A program made the position numbers and the translations under genes. A DNA stretch of 64,000 bases, from the NCBI RefSeq assembly GCF_036388275.1, contig NZ_DASVSF010000023.1:1-64000 (forward strand). The letters run 5' to 3'. Shown here piece after piece: positions 16,337 through 27,002 of this stretch (positions within the stretch are counted from its first letter, which is position 1; every line of letters begins with the position of its first letter). Under the pieces are notes generated by a model. The model saw only the letters and a list, made by a program, of their open reading frames with translations, was not told the DNA's origin and searched no databases. The DNA comes from Longimicrobium sp. Lineage in GTDB: Bacteria > Gemmatimonadota > Gemmatimonadetes > Longimicrobiales > Longimicrobiaceae.

Positions 16337-17326
16337 TCAGCGCCGGACGTTGCGCATTCCGCCCTCCGGATAGCGGTCGCCGGCAGCGGCACCCGCGGGG
16401 AAGACGGCGTCGATCCGCCGCAGATCATCGTCCAAAAGCCGCACGTTCGCCGCGGCCGCGTTCTGCTCCAGGTACTTCACGTGCTTGGTCCCGGGGATGG
16501 GCACCACGTCCTCCCCCTGCGCCATCACCCACGCCAGCGCCAGCTGCGACGGGGTGGCGCCCTTCTCGGTGGCGATCACCTCCACCTCGCGCACCAGGTC
16601 CAGGTTCTTCTGGAAGTTCTCGCCCTGGAAGCGCGGCTGGTTGCGCCGGTAGTCGTCCTCGGGCAGGTCCTCGAATTTCGTGAACCGGCCGGTCAGGAAG
16701 CCGCGCCCCAGCGGGCTGTACGCCACGAACCCGATCCCCAGCTCGCGCACCGTGTCGAGCACGCCGTCCGTCTCCACGTCGCGCGTCCACAGCGACCACT
16801 CGGTCTGCAGCGCGGCGATGGGGTGCACGGCGTGGGCGCGGCGGATGGTTTCCGGCGCCGCCTCGCTGAGCCCCAGGTGGCGAACCTTGCCCGCGGACAC
16901 CAGCTCCGCCATGGCCCCCACCGTTTCCTCGATGGGCACGCGCGGGTCCACGCGGTGCTGATAGTAGAGGTCGATGTGGTCCACGCCCAGCCGCTGCAGC
17001 GAGGCGTCGCACGCCCGTCGCACGTACTCCGCGTCGCCGCGGATGCCCAGGAAGGCGCCCTCTTCCGAGCGCTCGTTGCCGAACTTGGTGGCCAGCACCA
17101 CCTCGTCGCGCCGTCCCTGGATTGCCCGGCCCACCAGCCGCTCGTTGGTGAACGGGCCGTACATGTCGGCGGTATCCAGAAAGGTGATCCCCATGTCCAG
17201 CGCGCGGTGGATGGTCGCGAGGGACTCGGCCTCGCTTCCGCCGGAGTAGAAGTCGCTCATTCCCATGCACCCCAGCCCCATCTCCGAAACCACCAGCCCC
17301 TGCCCCAGCGTCCGCGGCTTCATCAT
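16337..17326 (-). CDS. Aldo/keto reductase
   Basis: 329 residues, standard length. The catalytic tetrad can be read: Asp in FLDTADMYG, Tyr in the same loop (MYGPF), Lys in VLATKFGNE and His in DLYYQHRVDP. The C-terminal NADPH-binding region (VPIPGTKHVKYLEQNAAA) is intact. It resembles the AKR13 group of NADPH-dependent alcohol dehydrogenases/oxidoreductases, with broad aldehyde and ketone substrates. It stands alone between a lipoprotein gene and a divergent hydrolase gene. Confidence 0.93.
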   Translation of the reverse strand: MMKPRTLGQGLVVSEMGLGCMGMSDFYSGGSEAESLATIHRALDMGITFLDTADMYGPFTNERLVGRAIQGRRDEVVLATKFGNERSEEGAFLGIRGDAEYVRRACDASLQRLGVDHIDLYYQHRVDPRVPIEETVGAMAELVSAGKVRHLGLSEAAPETIRRAHAVHPIAALQTEWSLWTRDVETDGVLDTVRELGIGFVAYSPLGRGFLTGRFTKFEDLPEDDYRRNQPRFQGENFQKNLDLVREVEVIATEKGATPSQLALAWVMAQGEDVVPIPGTKHVKYLEQNAAAANVRLLDDDLRRIDAVFPAGAAAGDRYPEGGMRNVRR

Positions 17327-17559
17327 TTCGCCTCTTCAATCCGATCCATTACCCTCCCCCGCCCGCCTGGAGAGCGCCGAAGACCCAGGGATGCATCAAG
17401 GATCAGGCCCTGCCCGCCCGTGGACGACGTTCAGCGGTACGCGCGCGCCGATCCATGTCGCGTGAGCGAGCACCGTCCGGATCAACTGGATCCCTGACCC
17501 GTAGCAGGCGCGCGGGTTGCTTCTATTCTGCTCAGACCTGATCGTCCCGAGCCGAACCC

Positions 17560-18201
17560 ATGTCCGATCTGCGCGTCGTAGAAGCGTCGCCCCTGCGCTA
17601 CCTGCTCTCCGTTCCCGACGGCGCGCCCGACGACCCGCGCCCGGTCCTCTGCTTTCTGCACGGGTACGACGAGGCCGCGCCCACGGAGATCATCGAAGGC
17701 GTAACCCGCCACGGGCCGCTCAGGCCGGGGAGTGATGGGGTTGCGACGCGGGAAATGATCGTCGTGGCGCCGCAGCTGCCGGCGGCGGGCGACATCTGGC
17801 GCCGCTACGCCGACGTGGTGCGCGACATCGTGAGCCGCGTGCAGGCGGAGCACGGGGGTGGTCCGGCCCGCACGTACCTGACCGGGTTCAGCTTCGGCGG
17901 GAACGGCGTGTTCGACCTGGCGCTCTGCCAGCCAGGGTTCTGGGCCGCGCTCTGGCCGGTGGATCCCACGCGCGTGCCGGGCGGTGATCCCGGGCTCCCG
18001 GTGTGGATGTCCTCCGGCGAGGTGTCGCGCCGCGGAGAGGGACGGTTCATCGAGCAGCTGAACCTGGCACCCGCGACGGACCCGCCCGGCGACCGCGTGT
18101 ACGTGGACCAGGGGATGGACCACGTGGGCACGGCAACGCTCGCCTACCAGGACGAGCGCATCTACCGCTGGCTCCTCGCCCGCCGGAACCCGGACGCCTG
18201 A
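17560..18201 (+). CDS. Alpha/beta hydrolase (esterase/phospholipase-like)
   Basis: 213 residues. The N-terminal VLCFLHGYDE supplies the oxyanion-hole HG. The nucleophile elbow is GFSFGGNGVFD (Ser). The likely catalytic His is in GMDHVGTA near the C terminus, and an acidic residue before it can complete the triad. No signal peptide, so cytoplasmic. The fold resembles putative esterases and polyhydroxybutyrate-depolymerase-like enzymes. Substrate unknown. It precedes the lrgA-like gene by 106 bp on the same strand. Confidence 0.85.
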   Translation: MSDLRVVEASPLRYLLSVPDGAPDDPRPVLCFLHGYDEAAPTEIIEGVTRHGPLRPGSDGVATREMIVVAPQLPAAGDIWRRYADVVRDIVSRVQAEHGGGPARTYLTGFSFGGNGVFDLALCQPGFWAALWPVDPTRVPGGDPGLPVWMSSGEVSRRGEGRFIEQLNLAPATDPPGDRVYVDQGMDHVGTATLAYQDERIYRWLLARRNPDA

Positions 18202-18307
18202 CTCGCGACAGTCCATCTCGTCCGTTCCCGACCCGCCACCGCTTGCCCCGGCCCCGGTTGCATCCGAGCTTCAGGCACGCGTCCCGCTCCGCCGCCGAAC
18301 CCCGACC

Positions 18308-18655
18308 ATGTGGCGCTATCCGCTCAGCTTCCTGGTCCTGCTCGCGTTCCTGTTCACGGGAGACGCGCTGGCCCACGCCGCGCGCCTGCCGCTGCCCGGG
18401 AGCGTGCTCGGCATGCTGCTGCTGGCGGGCAGCCTGCGCCTGGGGTGGATCAGGCCGGTACTCGTGCAGCCCGCCGCCGAGCTGCTGATCCGCCACATGG
18501 CGCTGCTGTTCGTGCCCGCGGGGGTGGGGCTGATGACGTACTTCGGCCTGCTCGGGCGGGAGTGGCTGCCCATCGTGGCCGCGAGCGTCGTGAGCACGGT
18601 GGCGGTGATGGCGGTGGTGGGATGGATGCAGCAGAGGCTGGAGCCCGATGCGTGA
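18308..18655 (+). CDS. CidA/LrgA family membrane protein
   Basis: 115 residues, four hydrophobic segments, with LPLPGSVLGMLLL matching the CidA/LrgA core. Relatives act as holin-like or small-metabolite (pyruvate/glycolate-type) membrane proteins together with a LrgB partner. That partner gene follows with an 8-bp overlap. An Arg/Trp loop and short tail end the protein. Role in lysis control or by-product export cannot be settled from sequence. Confidence 0.85.
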   Translation: MWRYPLSFLVLLAFLFTGDALAHAARLPLPGSVLGMLLLAGSLRLGWIRPVLVQPAAELLIRHMALLFVPAGVGLMTYFGLLGREWLPIVAASVVSTVAVMAVVGWMQQRLEPDA

Positions 18656-19355
18656 CGTGGCCGCAATCGTCCTTTCCCTCGCCGCCACGCTCGCCGTCTA
18701 CGCCGCCGCGCGAGCATTTCAGCGGCGGATCGGCTCCGTGGTCCTGCACTCGGTGCTGGTGTCGATCGTCGTCCTGATCGTCGCCCTCCGGATGCTCGGC
18801 ACCGAGTACGAGGACTACGACCGCGGCGGGCGTGTGCTGACGTTCCTGCTGGGCCCGGCGGTGGTCGCGCTCGGGCTTCCACTCTTTCGCCAGATGGAGG
18901 AGATCGGGCGCAAGCGCAACGCGGTGCTGATCACGCTCCTCGTCGGCAGCGTGGCCGGAGCGCTGACGGCCACCGTTGCAGCCGCGCTCCTCGGCGCCTC
19001 GGACGAGGTGATCCGCTCGCTCATTCCACGCTCCGTGACCACCCCGATCGCCATCGGCATCGCGGGCCCGGTGGGCGGCCTCCCCGCTCTCTCCGCGGCC
19101 GTGTCCATCCTCACCGGCGTGCTGGGCGCGGTGATCGGCCCGCCGCTGCTGCGCGCCCTCGGCATCCGCAGCCGCACCGCGTTCGGTCTGGCTTTGGGCG
19201 CCGCGGCCCACGGCGTAGGCACCGCCCGCGCCGCGGAGGAGGGCGACGCGGAAGCGGCGAGCGCCGGCCTCGCGATCGGGCTGATGGGCGTCTTCACCGC
19301 CGTGCTGGGCCCCGTTGCAGTGGCGGTCCTGATCGCGCTGGATCTGCTCGGGTAA
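18648..19355 (+). CDS. CidB/LrgB family membrane protein
   Basis: 235 residues, strongly hydrophobic. The LrgB family signature is visible: RSLIPRSVTTPIAIGIAGPV followed by GVLGAVIGPPLL and FGLALGAAAHGVGTARA. It is the large partner of the LrgA-like protein encoded just upstream, in the usual gene order and with overlapping frames. The usual LysR-type regulator gene is absent. Confidence 0.93.
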   Translation: MRDVAAIVLSLAATLAVYAAARAFQRRIGSVVLHSVLVSIVVLIVALRMLGTEYEDYDRGGRVLTFLLGPAVVALGLPLFRQMEEIGRKRNAVLITLLVGSVAGALTATVAAALLGASDEVIRSLIPRSVTTPIAIGIAGPVGGLPALSAAVSILTGVLGAVIGPPLLRALGIRSRTAFGLALGAAAHGVGTARAAEEGDAEAASAGLAIGLMGVFTAVLGPVAVAVLIALDLLG

Positions 19356-19382
19356 CGAGAAGCTTGCATCACGCGAGTTGTT

Positions 19383-19440
19383 CCCTAAATTTGGGGAACA
19401 CTGCCCAAAAATGGGGAACAAGACCCACAAACGGGGAACG
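19383..19440 (+). promoter_or_regulatory. Three 20-bp iterated repeats, candidate operator
   Basis: GGGGAAC recurs at 19393-19399, 19413-19419 and 19433-19439, exactly 20 bp apart. Each is preceded by CCC plus an A-rich 6-7 bp segment. The first unit is a near-dyad TTCCC-N7-GGGGAA. The array ends 22 bp before the start of a nucleotidyltransferase gene whose product begins with a winged-helix domain, so autoregulation is plausible. It lies after lrgB and could alternatively be a dispersed minisatellite. Confidence 0.6.
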
Positions 19441-19462
19441 AGCCCACTTCCGGGTACCAGCG

Positions 19463-20095
19463 ATGCTCTTCCGAACTTTCGACGCCGTCCTCGGGTCCGT
19501 GGCAAAGGTCCGCATCCTTCGCGCGCTACTGCCGCTTTCATCCCCGGTGTCGGGGAACGAGGCCCGGCTGCTGGCGGGGATCCGGTCCAAGAGCGGAATG
19601 CGAGCCGCCCTCGACGAGTTGACGGACTTGGGCATTTTGGCATGCGACCAGACCCGGCGCATCCGGCTGTTTCGCGTGAACGGCGCCCACGAGCTCGTGG
19701 AGCCGTTGAGGGCCCTTTTTCGCGCCGAATCCACACGGCTGACGACACTTCGCGGACAGGTTCAGGACACTCTTGACAGGGCGGGGCTGGCGGAGCACAC
19801 TCTGTCCGTCATCCTCTTCGGAAGCAACGCCCGGGGCGACGCCCGGCCGGCCAGCGACGTGGACCTGCTGGTCGTCACGTCGTCTCCGGCACACGCGGCG
19901 CCGGTGCTGGAGGCGCTCATGGAGGCGGTTCCCGGGTTTCAGGGTAGGCTCGGACTGCGGATTTCTCCCTACGTGCTGGACGAGAGCCGCGCCGTAGAAC
20001 GGTACCGCGCCGGCGACCCGCTGATGCAGAACGTGCTTTCCGAAGGGCGTACGCTGTACGGAACCCCCTTTCACGAGATGGTCGGCGCATGGTAA
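19463..20095 (+). CDS. Winged-helix / minimal nucleotidyltransferase (MNT-like) fusion
   Basis: 210 residues from ATG 19463. Residues 1-85 resemble a winged helix-turn-helix (VAKVRILRALL, LDELTDLGIL, IRLFRVN wing). A linker helix leads to a polymerase-beta-type nucleotidyltransferase core: GS at 120-121, then SDVDLLVV with Asp132 and Asp134. The core is small, as in MntA antitoxins, which AMPylate HEPN toxins. The next gene overlaps by 7 bp and encodes a helical protein with an RX6H motif. The DNA-binding fusion plus the upstream 20-bp repeats suggests a self-regulated pair. Confidence 0.8.
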   Translation: MLFRTFDAVLGSVAKVRILRALLPLSSPVSGNEARLLAGIRSKSGMRAALDELTDLGILACDQTRRIRLFRVNGAHELVEPLRALFRAESTRLTTLRGQVQDTLDRAGLAEHTLSVILFGSNARGDARPASDVDLLVVTSSPAHAAPVLEALMEAVPGFQGRLGLRISPYVLDESRAVERYRAGDPLMQNVLSEGRTLYGTPFHEMVGAW

Positions 20096-20517
20096 GACTG
20101 GGCAGCACCACGACGGAAGACGTCTCGCGCGCGGCCAAGTACCTGTCCATCGGCCGCGCGCTGCACCGCAACAGCCAGGAGCTGGAGGCCATCAGCGAAA
20201 CGCGTTACGGGAACGGGCTGGCCATCATCGCCATCCACGCCGCCATCGCCTACACCGACGCGCTCACGATCGCCTACCGGGGCATCAAGTCGCAGGATGG
20301 CGACCACTCGCGCGCCGCCGACGTGCTGGCCCATGCGCTGGGCCAGGACCGCGCGCACGCCGGGCATGTGGCCAAGCTGCGCGGAATCCTGCAGGCCAAG
20401 AGCGACGCCTCGTACAGCGGGCAGTACTACACGCTCGACGACGGGCGCCGCATCGTGCGCGAAACGACGGAGTTCGTCCGCTGGGCCGAAGAGATGCTGG
20501 CAAGGCGACCGTTCTGA
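20089..20517 (+). CDS. HEPN-like helical protein, partner of the nucleotidyltransferase
   Basis: 142 residues, nearly all helical. A HEPN-like first bundle (SRAAKYLSIGRALHRNSQEL, AIIAIHAAIAYTDALTIA) is followed by SRAADVLAHALG, which contains Arg75-X6-His82, within the RX4-6H range of HEPN RNases. A longer C-terminal helix follows (VRETTEFVRWAEEML). Coupled by a 7-bp overlap to the upstream gene. Toxin activity is inferred from pairing and motif; a non-catalytic HEPN that only binds the nucleotidyltransferase is the alternative. Confidence 0.7.
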   Translation: MVRLGSTTTEDVSRAAKYLSIGRALHRNSQELEAISETRYGNGLAIIAIHAAIAYTDALTIAYRGIKSQDGDHSRAADVLAHALGQDRAHAGHVAKLRGILQAKSDASYSGQYYTLDDGRRIVRETTEFVRWAEEMLARRPF

Positions 20518-20706
20518 CGCTGCCACCCGCACGCTGCCAGGCGCGGCCAAAACGGCAGGAAAGCCGCCGCGATAGCAGGAAAAACCTGGAAAAACGTGGC
20601 ATGTGCGTTGCCTTGTTCCCTGGCAGCGCTTGCGGGCGCCCCGGTGCTTGATGGCATCGCGAGGCGCCCTTGTTCGTCCCTGACACCCGAATCTGAAGGA
20701 GCACCC

Positions 20707-22668
<1,962 letters not shown>

Positions 22669-22698
22669 TCGCTCGCGACAGCGAATGACAGGGCATTC

Positions 22699-22730
22699 GG
22701 CCCCGCTTCCCGAGCATCGGAAGCGGGGCC
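22699..22730 (+). terminator. Intrinsic terminator of dnaK
   Basis: A 12-bp perfect stem GGCCCCGCTTCC/GGAAGCGGGGCC (22699-22710 with 22719-22730) has an 8-nt loop and is followed by GATCTCTTGC. Confidence 0.8.
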
Positions 22731-22784
22731 GATCTCTTGCAGGCGCTCCTCGGTCGCAGGGACGCATCACTCGGCCCTGCTGGG

Positions 22785-22832
22785 GCGACTGAAGTCGCGG
22801 CAACAAGGGCCCAAAGTCCGCCTGCGCGGACT
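22785..22832 (+). repeat. Two-hairpin element, copy 1
   Basis: H1 is GCGACT-GA-AGTCGC (22785-22798), then 16 nt (GGCAACAAGG...), then H2 AGTCCGC-CTGC-GCGGACT (22815-22832). The rest of 22731-23139 holds GC-rich C-run/G-run hairpins (near 22875-22925 and 22970-23020) and no credible gene. Confidence 0.8.
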
Positions 22833-23139
22833 GCACGGGCGAGTCGAGTGCGCGAGGCCAGCCGGAGCGCATCGAAGGTCTCCCTCTCCCCTGCGCAGCG
22901 GGGAAGAGGACCGGGGAGAGCGGGCTCCCCGCGGCATGCGCCGACACTCGTCGAACCTCGCGCGAAGTTCTCCCCTCTCCGCACGTAGTTTGTGCGGGGA
23001 GGGGCCGGGGGAGGGGCAACCGGTGAGGTGTCCAGCCTGAATATGACGACCGGGGCCACCCTAACCCCCGCCTAATCGCCGGGCCCTGTCGCGCGCGGTG
23101 CAGATGCGGGATGTTGGATTCGGCCAGGACCCGACACGA

Positions 23140-24711
23140 ATGAAGAACGACCAGGAAAACACGATGCTCGATCCCGTACGTGCCAAGCTCAGGATGATCG
23201 GCGTCACCGCCGGCGCATTCGCCGGCGGCGTCCTCGTGGCCAGCGGCCTGGACTGGACCACCCGCTCGCACGCGTCGCTCCTGCAGACCACGGGGCGCCC
23301 CCCCGCGTCGGAGGTGCGCCCCGTCCAGGAGCTCAGCCAGGCCTTCATCACCATCGCCGAATCGGTGACCCCGGCCGTCGTTTCCATCGAGACGGAGCGC
23401 GCCCCAGGCAGGTCCCGCCGCGGCGGCGACGAGGGAGACGAGGAAGGCGGCGAGCGCGGCCAGGGCATGCCCTTCCCGTTCCCCTTCCCCATGCCCGAGG
23501 GGCACCCCGACATGCCGCAGCAGGCCAGCGGCTCCGGCTTTCTGATCACCGAAGACGGGTACGTGGTCACCAACAACCACGTGGTGGCCGACGCCGACCA
23601 GATCACCGTGGTGCTGGCCGACAACCGGCACCTGCGCGCCCGGCTGGTGGGCCGCGACCCGCTGACCGACATCGCCGTCATCAAGGTGGAGGGAACGGGC
23701 TTTCCCGCGGTGCGCATCGGCCGGTCGGAGGGGGTGCGGATCGGCGAGTGGGTGCTGGCCATCGGCAACCCGCTGGACCTGGGCACCACCGTCACCTCGG
23801 GCATCGTCAGCGCGCAGGGCCGCTCGCTGAACAACCTGATCGGGCAGAACGCGGGCGCGAACGGGCGGTGGGCCATCGAGGACTTCATCCAGACCGACGC
23901 CCCCATCAACCCCGGCAACTCCGGCGGCCCCTTGGTGAACCTGCGCGGCGAGGTGGTGGGGGTGAACTCGGCGATCGCGTCGCCCACCGGGTTCTACTCG
24001 GGGTACGGCTTCGCGGTGCCCATCGACCTGGCCCGCAAGGTGGCCGACGACCTGATCCGCTACGGCCGCGTGCGCCGGCCGGCCGTGGGCATCCAGGTGA
24101 GCAACGTGACGCCGGAGGACGCCGAGGTCTTCCGCCTGGAACGCATCGAGGGCGTGGTCATCCAGGACTTTCCGGATGACAGCCCGGCGCGCGAGGCCGG
24201 GCTGCGGCAGGGCGACGTGATCGTGGCGGTGGATGGAGCGCGGGTGCAGCGCGTGGGCCAGTTCCAGCGGCTGATCGCCACCCGCCGCCCGGGCGAGTCG
24301 GTGGCGCTGGACGTGATCCGCTACGGCGACCGCCGCCGGGTGGAGGTGAGGCTTTCCGAGGCGCCGGCCACCGCGCTGGAGGCCCCCGTCGCGCAGGCGC
24401 CCCGCGCCGCGGCGGGCGCGTCGAAGCTGGGGCTGGGCGTGCAGCCGATTTCCCCGGAGCTGGTGCGCCAGTACGACCTGGGCGGCCCCGCCGAGGGGCT
24501 GGTGGTGACCGACGTGGAGCGGATGAGCGTGGCCGCCCGCAACGGCGTGGGCGAGGGAACGCGCATCGTGGCGGTGGACGGGCAGGCGGTGCGCGACGTG
24601 GAGGGTTTCCGCCGGCTGGTGGAGCGCAAGGGCCCCGGGCAGGTGATCTCGCTTCGCATCCGCTTTCGCACGGGCGAGGGCAGCATCATCAACATCCGCC
24701 TGCCGGACTGA
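23140..24711 (+). CDS. Do/HtrA-family periplasmic serine protease
   Basis: 523 residues from ATG 23140; ATG 23164, with AGGAAA 5 bp before it, is equally possible. A signal anchor (GVTAGAFAGGVLVASGL) precedes the trypsin-like domain. The triad is His in TNNHVVADA, Asp in LTDIAVIKV and Ser in NPGNSGGPLVN. An acidic/Gly-rich insert (RRGGDEGDEEGGERG) and a Pro/Phe-rich segment fill the LA-loop position. Two PDZ domains follow (about residues 305-395 and 420-515). It degrades or refolds damaged envelope proteins. It is a single gene ending in a terminator. Confidence 0.95.
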   Translation: MKNDQENTMLDPVRAKLRMIGVTAGAFAGGVLVASGLDWTTRSHASLLQTTGRPPASEVRPVQELSQAFITIAESVTPAVVSIETERAPGRSRRGGDEGDEEGGERGQGMPFPFPFPMPEGHPDMPQQASGSGFLITEDGYVVTNNHVVADADQITVVLADNRHLRARLVGRDPLTDIAVIKVEGTGFPAVRIGRSEGVRIGEWVLAIGNPLDLGTTVTSGIVSAQGRSLNNLIGQNAGANGRWAIEDFIQTDAPINPGNSGGPLVNLRGEVVGVNSAIASPTGFYSGYGFAVPIDLARKVADDLIRYGRVRRPAVGIQVSNVTPEDAEVFRLERIEGVVIQDFPDDSPAREAGLRQGDVIVAVDGARVQRVGQFQRLIATRRPGESVALDVIRYGDRRRVEVRLSEAPATALEAPVAQAPRAAAGASKLGLGVQPISPELVRQYDLGGPAEGLVVTDVERMSVAARNGVGEGTRIVAVDGQAVRDVEGFRRLVERKGPGQVISLRIRFRTGEGSIINIRLPD

Positions 24712-24734
24712 CGTCTGGCGGGACGGACGGAATC

Positions 24735-24770
24735 GCGGCCCGGAGGCGAACCCTCCGGGCCGCATCTTTT
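24735..24770 (+). terminator. Intrinsic terminator of the HtrA gene
   Basis: A 12-bp stem GCGGCCCGGAGG/CCTCCGGGCCGC (24735-24746 with 24752-24763) is followed by ATCTTTTTCC. The remaining gap to 25156 is relatively A/T-rich and holds a promoter. Confidence 0.88.
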
Positions 24771-25022
24771 TCCGGCATCGCGCTCGTCTCAACGGCGATA
24801 CGTAACCCGCCACGGCAAGATTGCACCGCTCGCCCGCGGCGGAACGCCTGCCCCGCTCGCAACACGCGTCCCTTCAAGGTCCGGCGCGTCTACTCCGATT
24901 TACGCGCGATGGGAATTCTTCAGCCCCTGCCCGACAATGAACAGGTGTGACAACTCACCTCATGAGCCGTCACCCGGTGAACACGTCTCTTTCGTCTACG
25001 ATTTGCGTTCGGAAAGAAATGC

Positions 25023-25051
25023 TTGACGCGTTCGGATGGCGACTTTAATGT
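25023..25051 (+). promoter_or_regulatory. Sigma-70-type promoter for the peptide/propeller operon
   Basis: TTGACG (25023-25028), a 17-bp spacer and TAATGT (25046-25051), in an unusually A/T-rich stretch. About 100 bp of leader precedes the first gene at 25156. Confidence 0.65.
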
Positions 25052-25155
25052 GTTTAGCCAGGTCGGTGTGGCTGCCGAACGATGAATTACCGTTGCGCGC
25101 TTTATGAGTCACCACGGTTGGAACGCCTTCTTCTGACCATCTCCCGCAAGACATC

Positions 25156-25761
25156 ATGGCCACCCTTGGAAACACGATAGATCTGGCCCGCCCCGAAGCT
25201 GATCTTCAAACCAGCCAGTCCCGTGGGGCGCGGCTCGCGGAACTGTCGCCTGCGCGGTTCCGGCTGCTCCTGCTCGGCATCGCGGCCGCCGCTTCGGCCA
25301 TGGCCGCGGAGGGCGTGCAGTCCTTCGCCGAGCTGGCCGAGCGCAACGCCGTCTCGCATGCCCGGATGAACGCCACGTCCCCCCTTCCCTATCGTACGCC
25401 GCTCCCCGCGCTTCACGCCCTGGCTCCCGCCGCGGGTGAAGGCGTGCGCGTGCTGGTGCGCGCGGACTCGGCGGGGCCTGGAGCGGAGGCGCTGTGCACG
25501 CTGGCCCGCGCGGGCGGGAGCCAGGCGGACGTGCGATGGGTAGCGCTCTCGAGCGCGGTGGAGCCGTGCATCGCGACCGCCGTCGGGTCTGCCCTGGTGC
25601 GCGCCGGAGCGCCGGCCGCCGCCGAGCTGGGCGCGGCGCGGTGGGTGGTGCTGGATGCGGGCGGCGCGGCGCTGTACAGCGGCCGCGCGGCGCCGTCTCC
25701 TCAGCGTTTGCTTACGACCGCGGCCCTTCTGGCGCCCGCCGGCCCGGAGCCCCGCACGTGA
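25156..25761 (+). CDS. Membrane-anchored protein with degenerate thioredoxin-like domain
   Basis: 201 residues. One hydrophobic segment (FRLLLLGIAAAASAMAA) lies near residue 40 after a charged cytoplasmic tail. The remainder alternates strands and helices: VRVLVRADSAG, ADVRWVALSS, then ARWVVLDAGGAALYSGRAAP, which resembles the C-terminal hairpin of TlpA-like thioredoxin folds. No CxxC is present; only two isolated Cys remain. First gene of a five-gene run, joined to the next by a GTGA overlap. I infer an export or redox-partner role; no family is named. Confidence 0.75.
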   Translation: MATLGNTIDLARPEADLQTSQSRGARLAELSPARFRLLLLGIAAAASAMAAEGVQSFAELAERNAVSHARMNATSPLPYRTPLPALHALAPAAGEGVRVLVRADSAGPGAEALCTLARAGGSQADVRWVALSSAVEPCIATAVGSALVRAGAPAAAELGAARWVVLDAGGAALYSGRAAPSPQRLLTTAALLAPAGPEPRT

Positions 25762-27002
25762 GGCGGGGGATGGTGATGCTGGGCGCCGCCGCGGCGGTGG
25801 CTGCGATCGCGGCGCTTGCCGCCTTCCGCCGCAGCGGGCGCATGGACGCGGAGCTCGCGTCCGTCTTCTTCGCCGCGCCGGTACAGGTTCGCCTGGCCGC
25901 GGACCGCGCGCTGCCGCCCGCATCCGGCGAGCCGCGCGACGTCGATGCCTCGGGGCGCGTGCTGAGGATCGACGGCGACGAAGATGGATTCGGCCGTATC
26001 GCGGACCTGGCGCGCAACCGAGGCGGCGACACGCTGTACGTGCTGGACGGAATGGCGAAGTCGGTCGCGGCGTTCGACGCAGGCGGGCGCTGGCTCTTTG
26101 CGTTCGGCGGCGAGGGCGGCGGCCCGGGCGAGTTCCGCGACCCGGCGGCGGTGATGGTGCTTCCGTGGAGCGGCGAGATGGCGGTGTGGGACCTGGCGAC
26201 CCAGCGGCTGGCGATCCACACCTCAGCGGGAAAGGAGACGCGGGCGCTGAAGCCGGCGGGGGGCGCGGACGAGCTGGTGCACCGGCTGGAGGCGGTGGAC
26301 GGGGGCTTCGTCGCGGAGCTTCGCTCCAACCCGCTGCGGGTGGGGGCAGCGGCGCAGCGAGGCAGGCTGGTGGCGATGGACACCGCCAGCCGCATGACCG
26401 CCACGCTCCTGCGCTTCGCCCTCCCCGGCGTCGATGCCACCCATCGCGAAAGCGCGGCGGGACGCAGCAGCGTCACCACCTGGCTGAAGCCGCCCACCTG
26501 GTCTCCCGAGCCGCGGTGGGACGCCCTGCCGGACGGCACCGTCGTCTTTGCGCCGGGGGGCCCGGACGAGGCATATCGGGTGGACCGTTCCGGCCGCGCC
26601 GTTCGGCTTCACCGCCCCCTGCGGCCCGCCGGGGTCACGCGCCAGGACCGGCTCCGCAACCTGGACGGCCTGCGGCAGCGCCGGATGATCGCGTCGCCCG
26701 GCACCTCGCTCGCCGTGCTGGAACCGCTGAACCGCCGGTTCTACGCCGCCGTGCGCCCCTCGGTGACCGGCGTGCTCGCCGGGCCCGCCGGCGCGGTGTG
26801 GACGCGCGGGTTCGACACGGGCGAAAGCTGGCGGGGGTTCAGCCGGGTGTGGAACGTGGCGGCCGATGCAGGCGCCGTGCGCCGCGTGCGCCTGCCCGCC
26901 GGGTTCGAACCGCTCCAGGCGGAGGGCGGAGTGATCTACGGCGTGAGCACCGACAGCCTGCAGGTGGAGCGGGTGGAAGCGTACCGCATGGAGGAACGAT
27001 GA
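25758..27002 (+). CDS. Membrane-anchored six-bladed beta-propeller-like protein
   Basis: 414 residues from GTG 25758 in a 4-bp overlap with the preceding gene. An N-terminal anchor (MVMLGAAAAVAAIAALAAF) is followed by repeated strand motifs of the NHL/6-bladed type. Examples are DTLYVLDGMAKSVAAFDAGG, FGGEGGGPGEFRDPAAVMVL and DLATQRLAIHT. The phrase FGGEGGGPGEFRDP is diagnostic of the family. Such propellers bind ligands or proteins outside the cytoplasm and are not enzymes as a rule. It overlaps the thioredoxin-like gene by 4 bp, so the two products are probably made together. Confidence 0.82.
   Translation: MRRGMVMLGAAAAVAAIAALAAFRRSGRMDAELASVFFAAPVQVRLAADRALPPASGEPRDVDASGRVLRIDGDEDGFGRIADLARNRGGDTLYVLDGMAKSVAAFDAGGRWLFAFGGEGGGPGEFRDPAAVMVLPWSGEMAVWDLATQRLAIHTSAGKETRALKPAGGADELVHRLEAVDGGFVAELRSNPLRVGAAAQRGRLVAMDTASRMTATLLRFALPGVDATHRESAAGRSSVTTWLKPPTWSPEPRWDALPDGTVVFAPGGPDEAYRVDRSGRAVRLHRPLRPAGVTRQDRLRNLDGLRQRRMIASPGTSLAVLEPLNRRFYAAVRPSVTGVLAGPAGAVWTRGFDTGESWRGFSRVWNVAADAGAVRRVRLPAGFEPLQAEGGVIYGVSTDSLQVERVEAYRMEER

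Noticed and set aside
20518..20706. A CIRCE element or sigma-32-type promoter before dnaK
   Set aside because: I found no TTAGCACTC-N9-GAGTGCTAA dyad and no convincing CTTGAA/CCCCAT pair.
22731..23097. A small RNA gene after dnaK
   Set aside because: The region folds strongly, but only through repeat modules found elsewhere; no promoter is visible, so I kept it as repeat.
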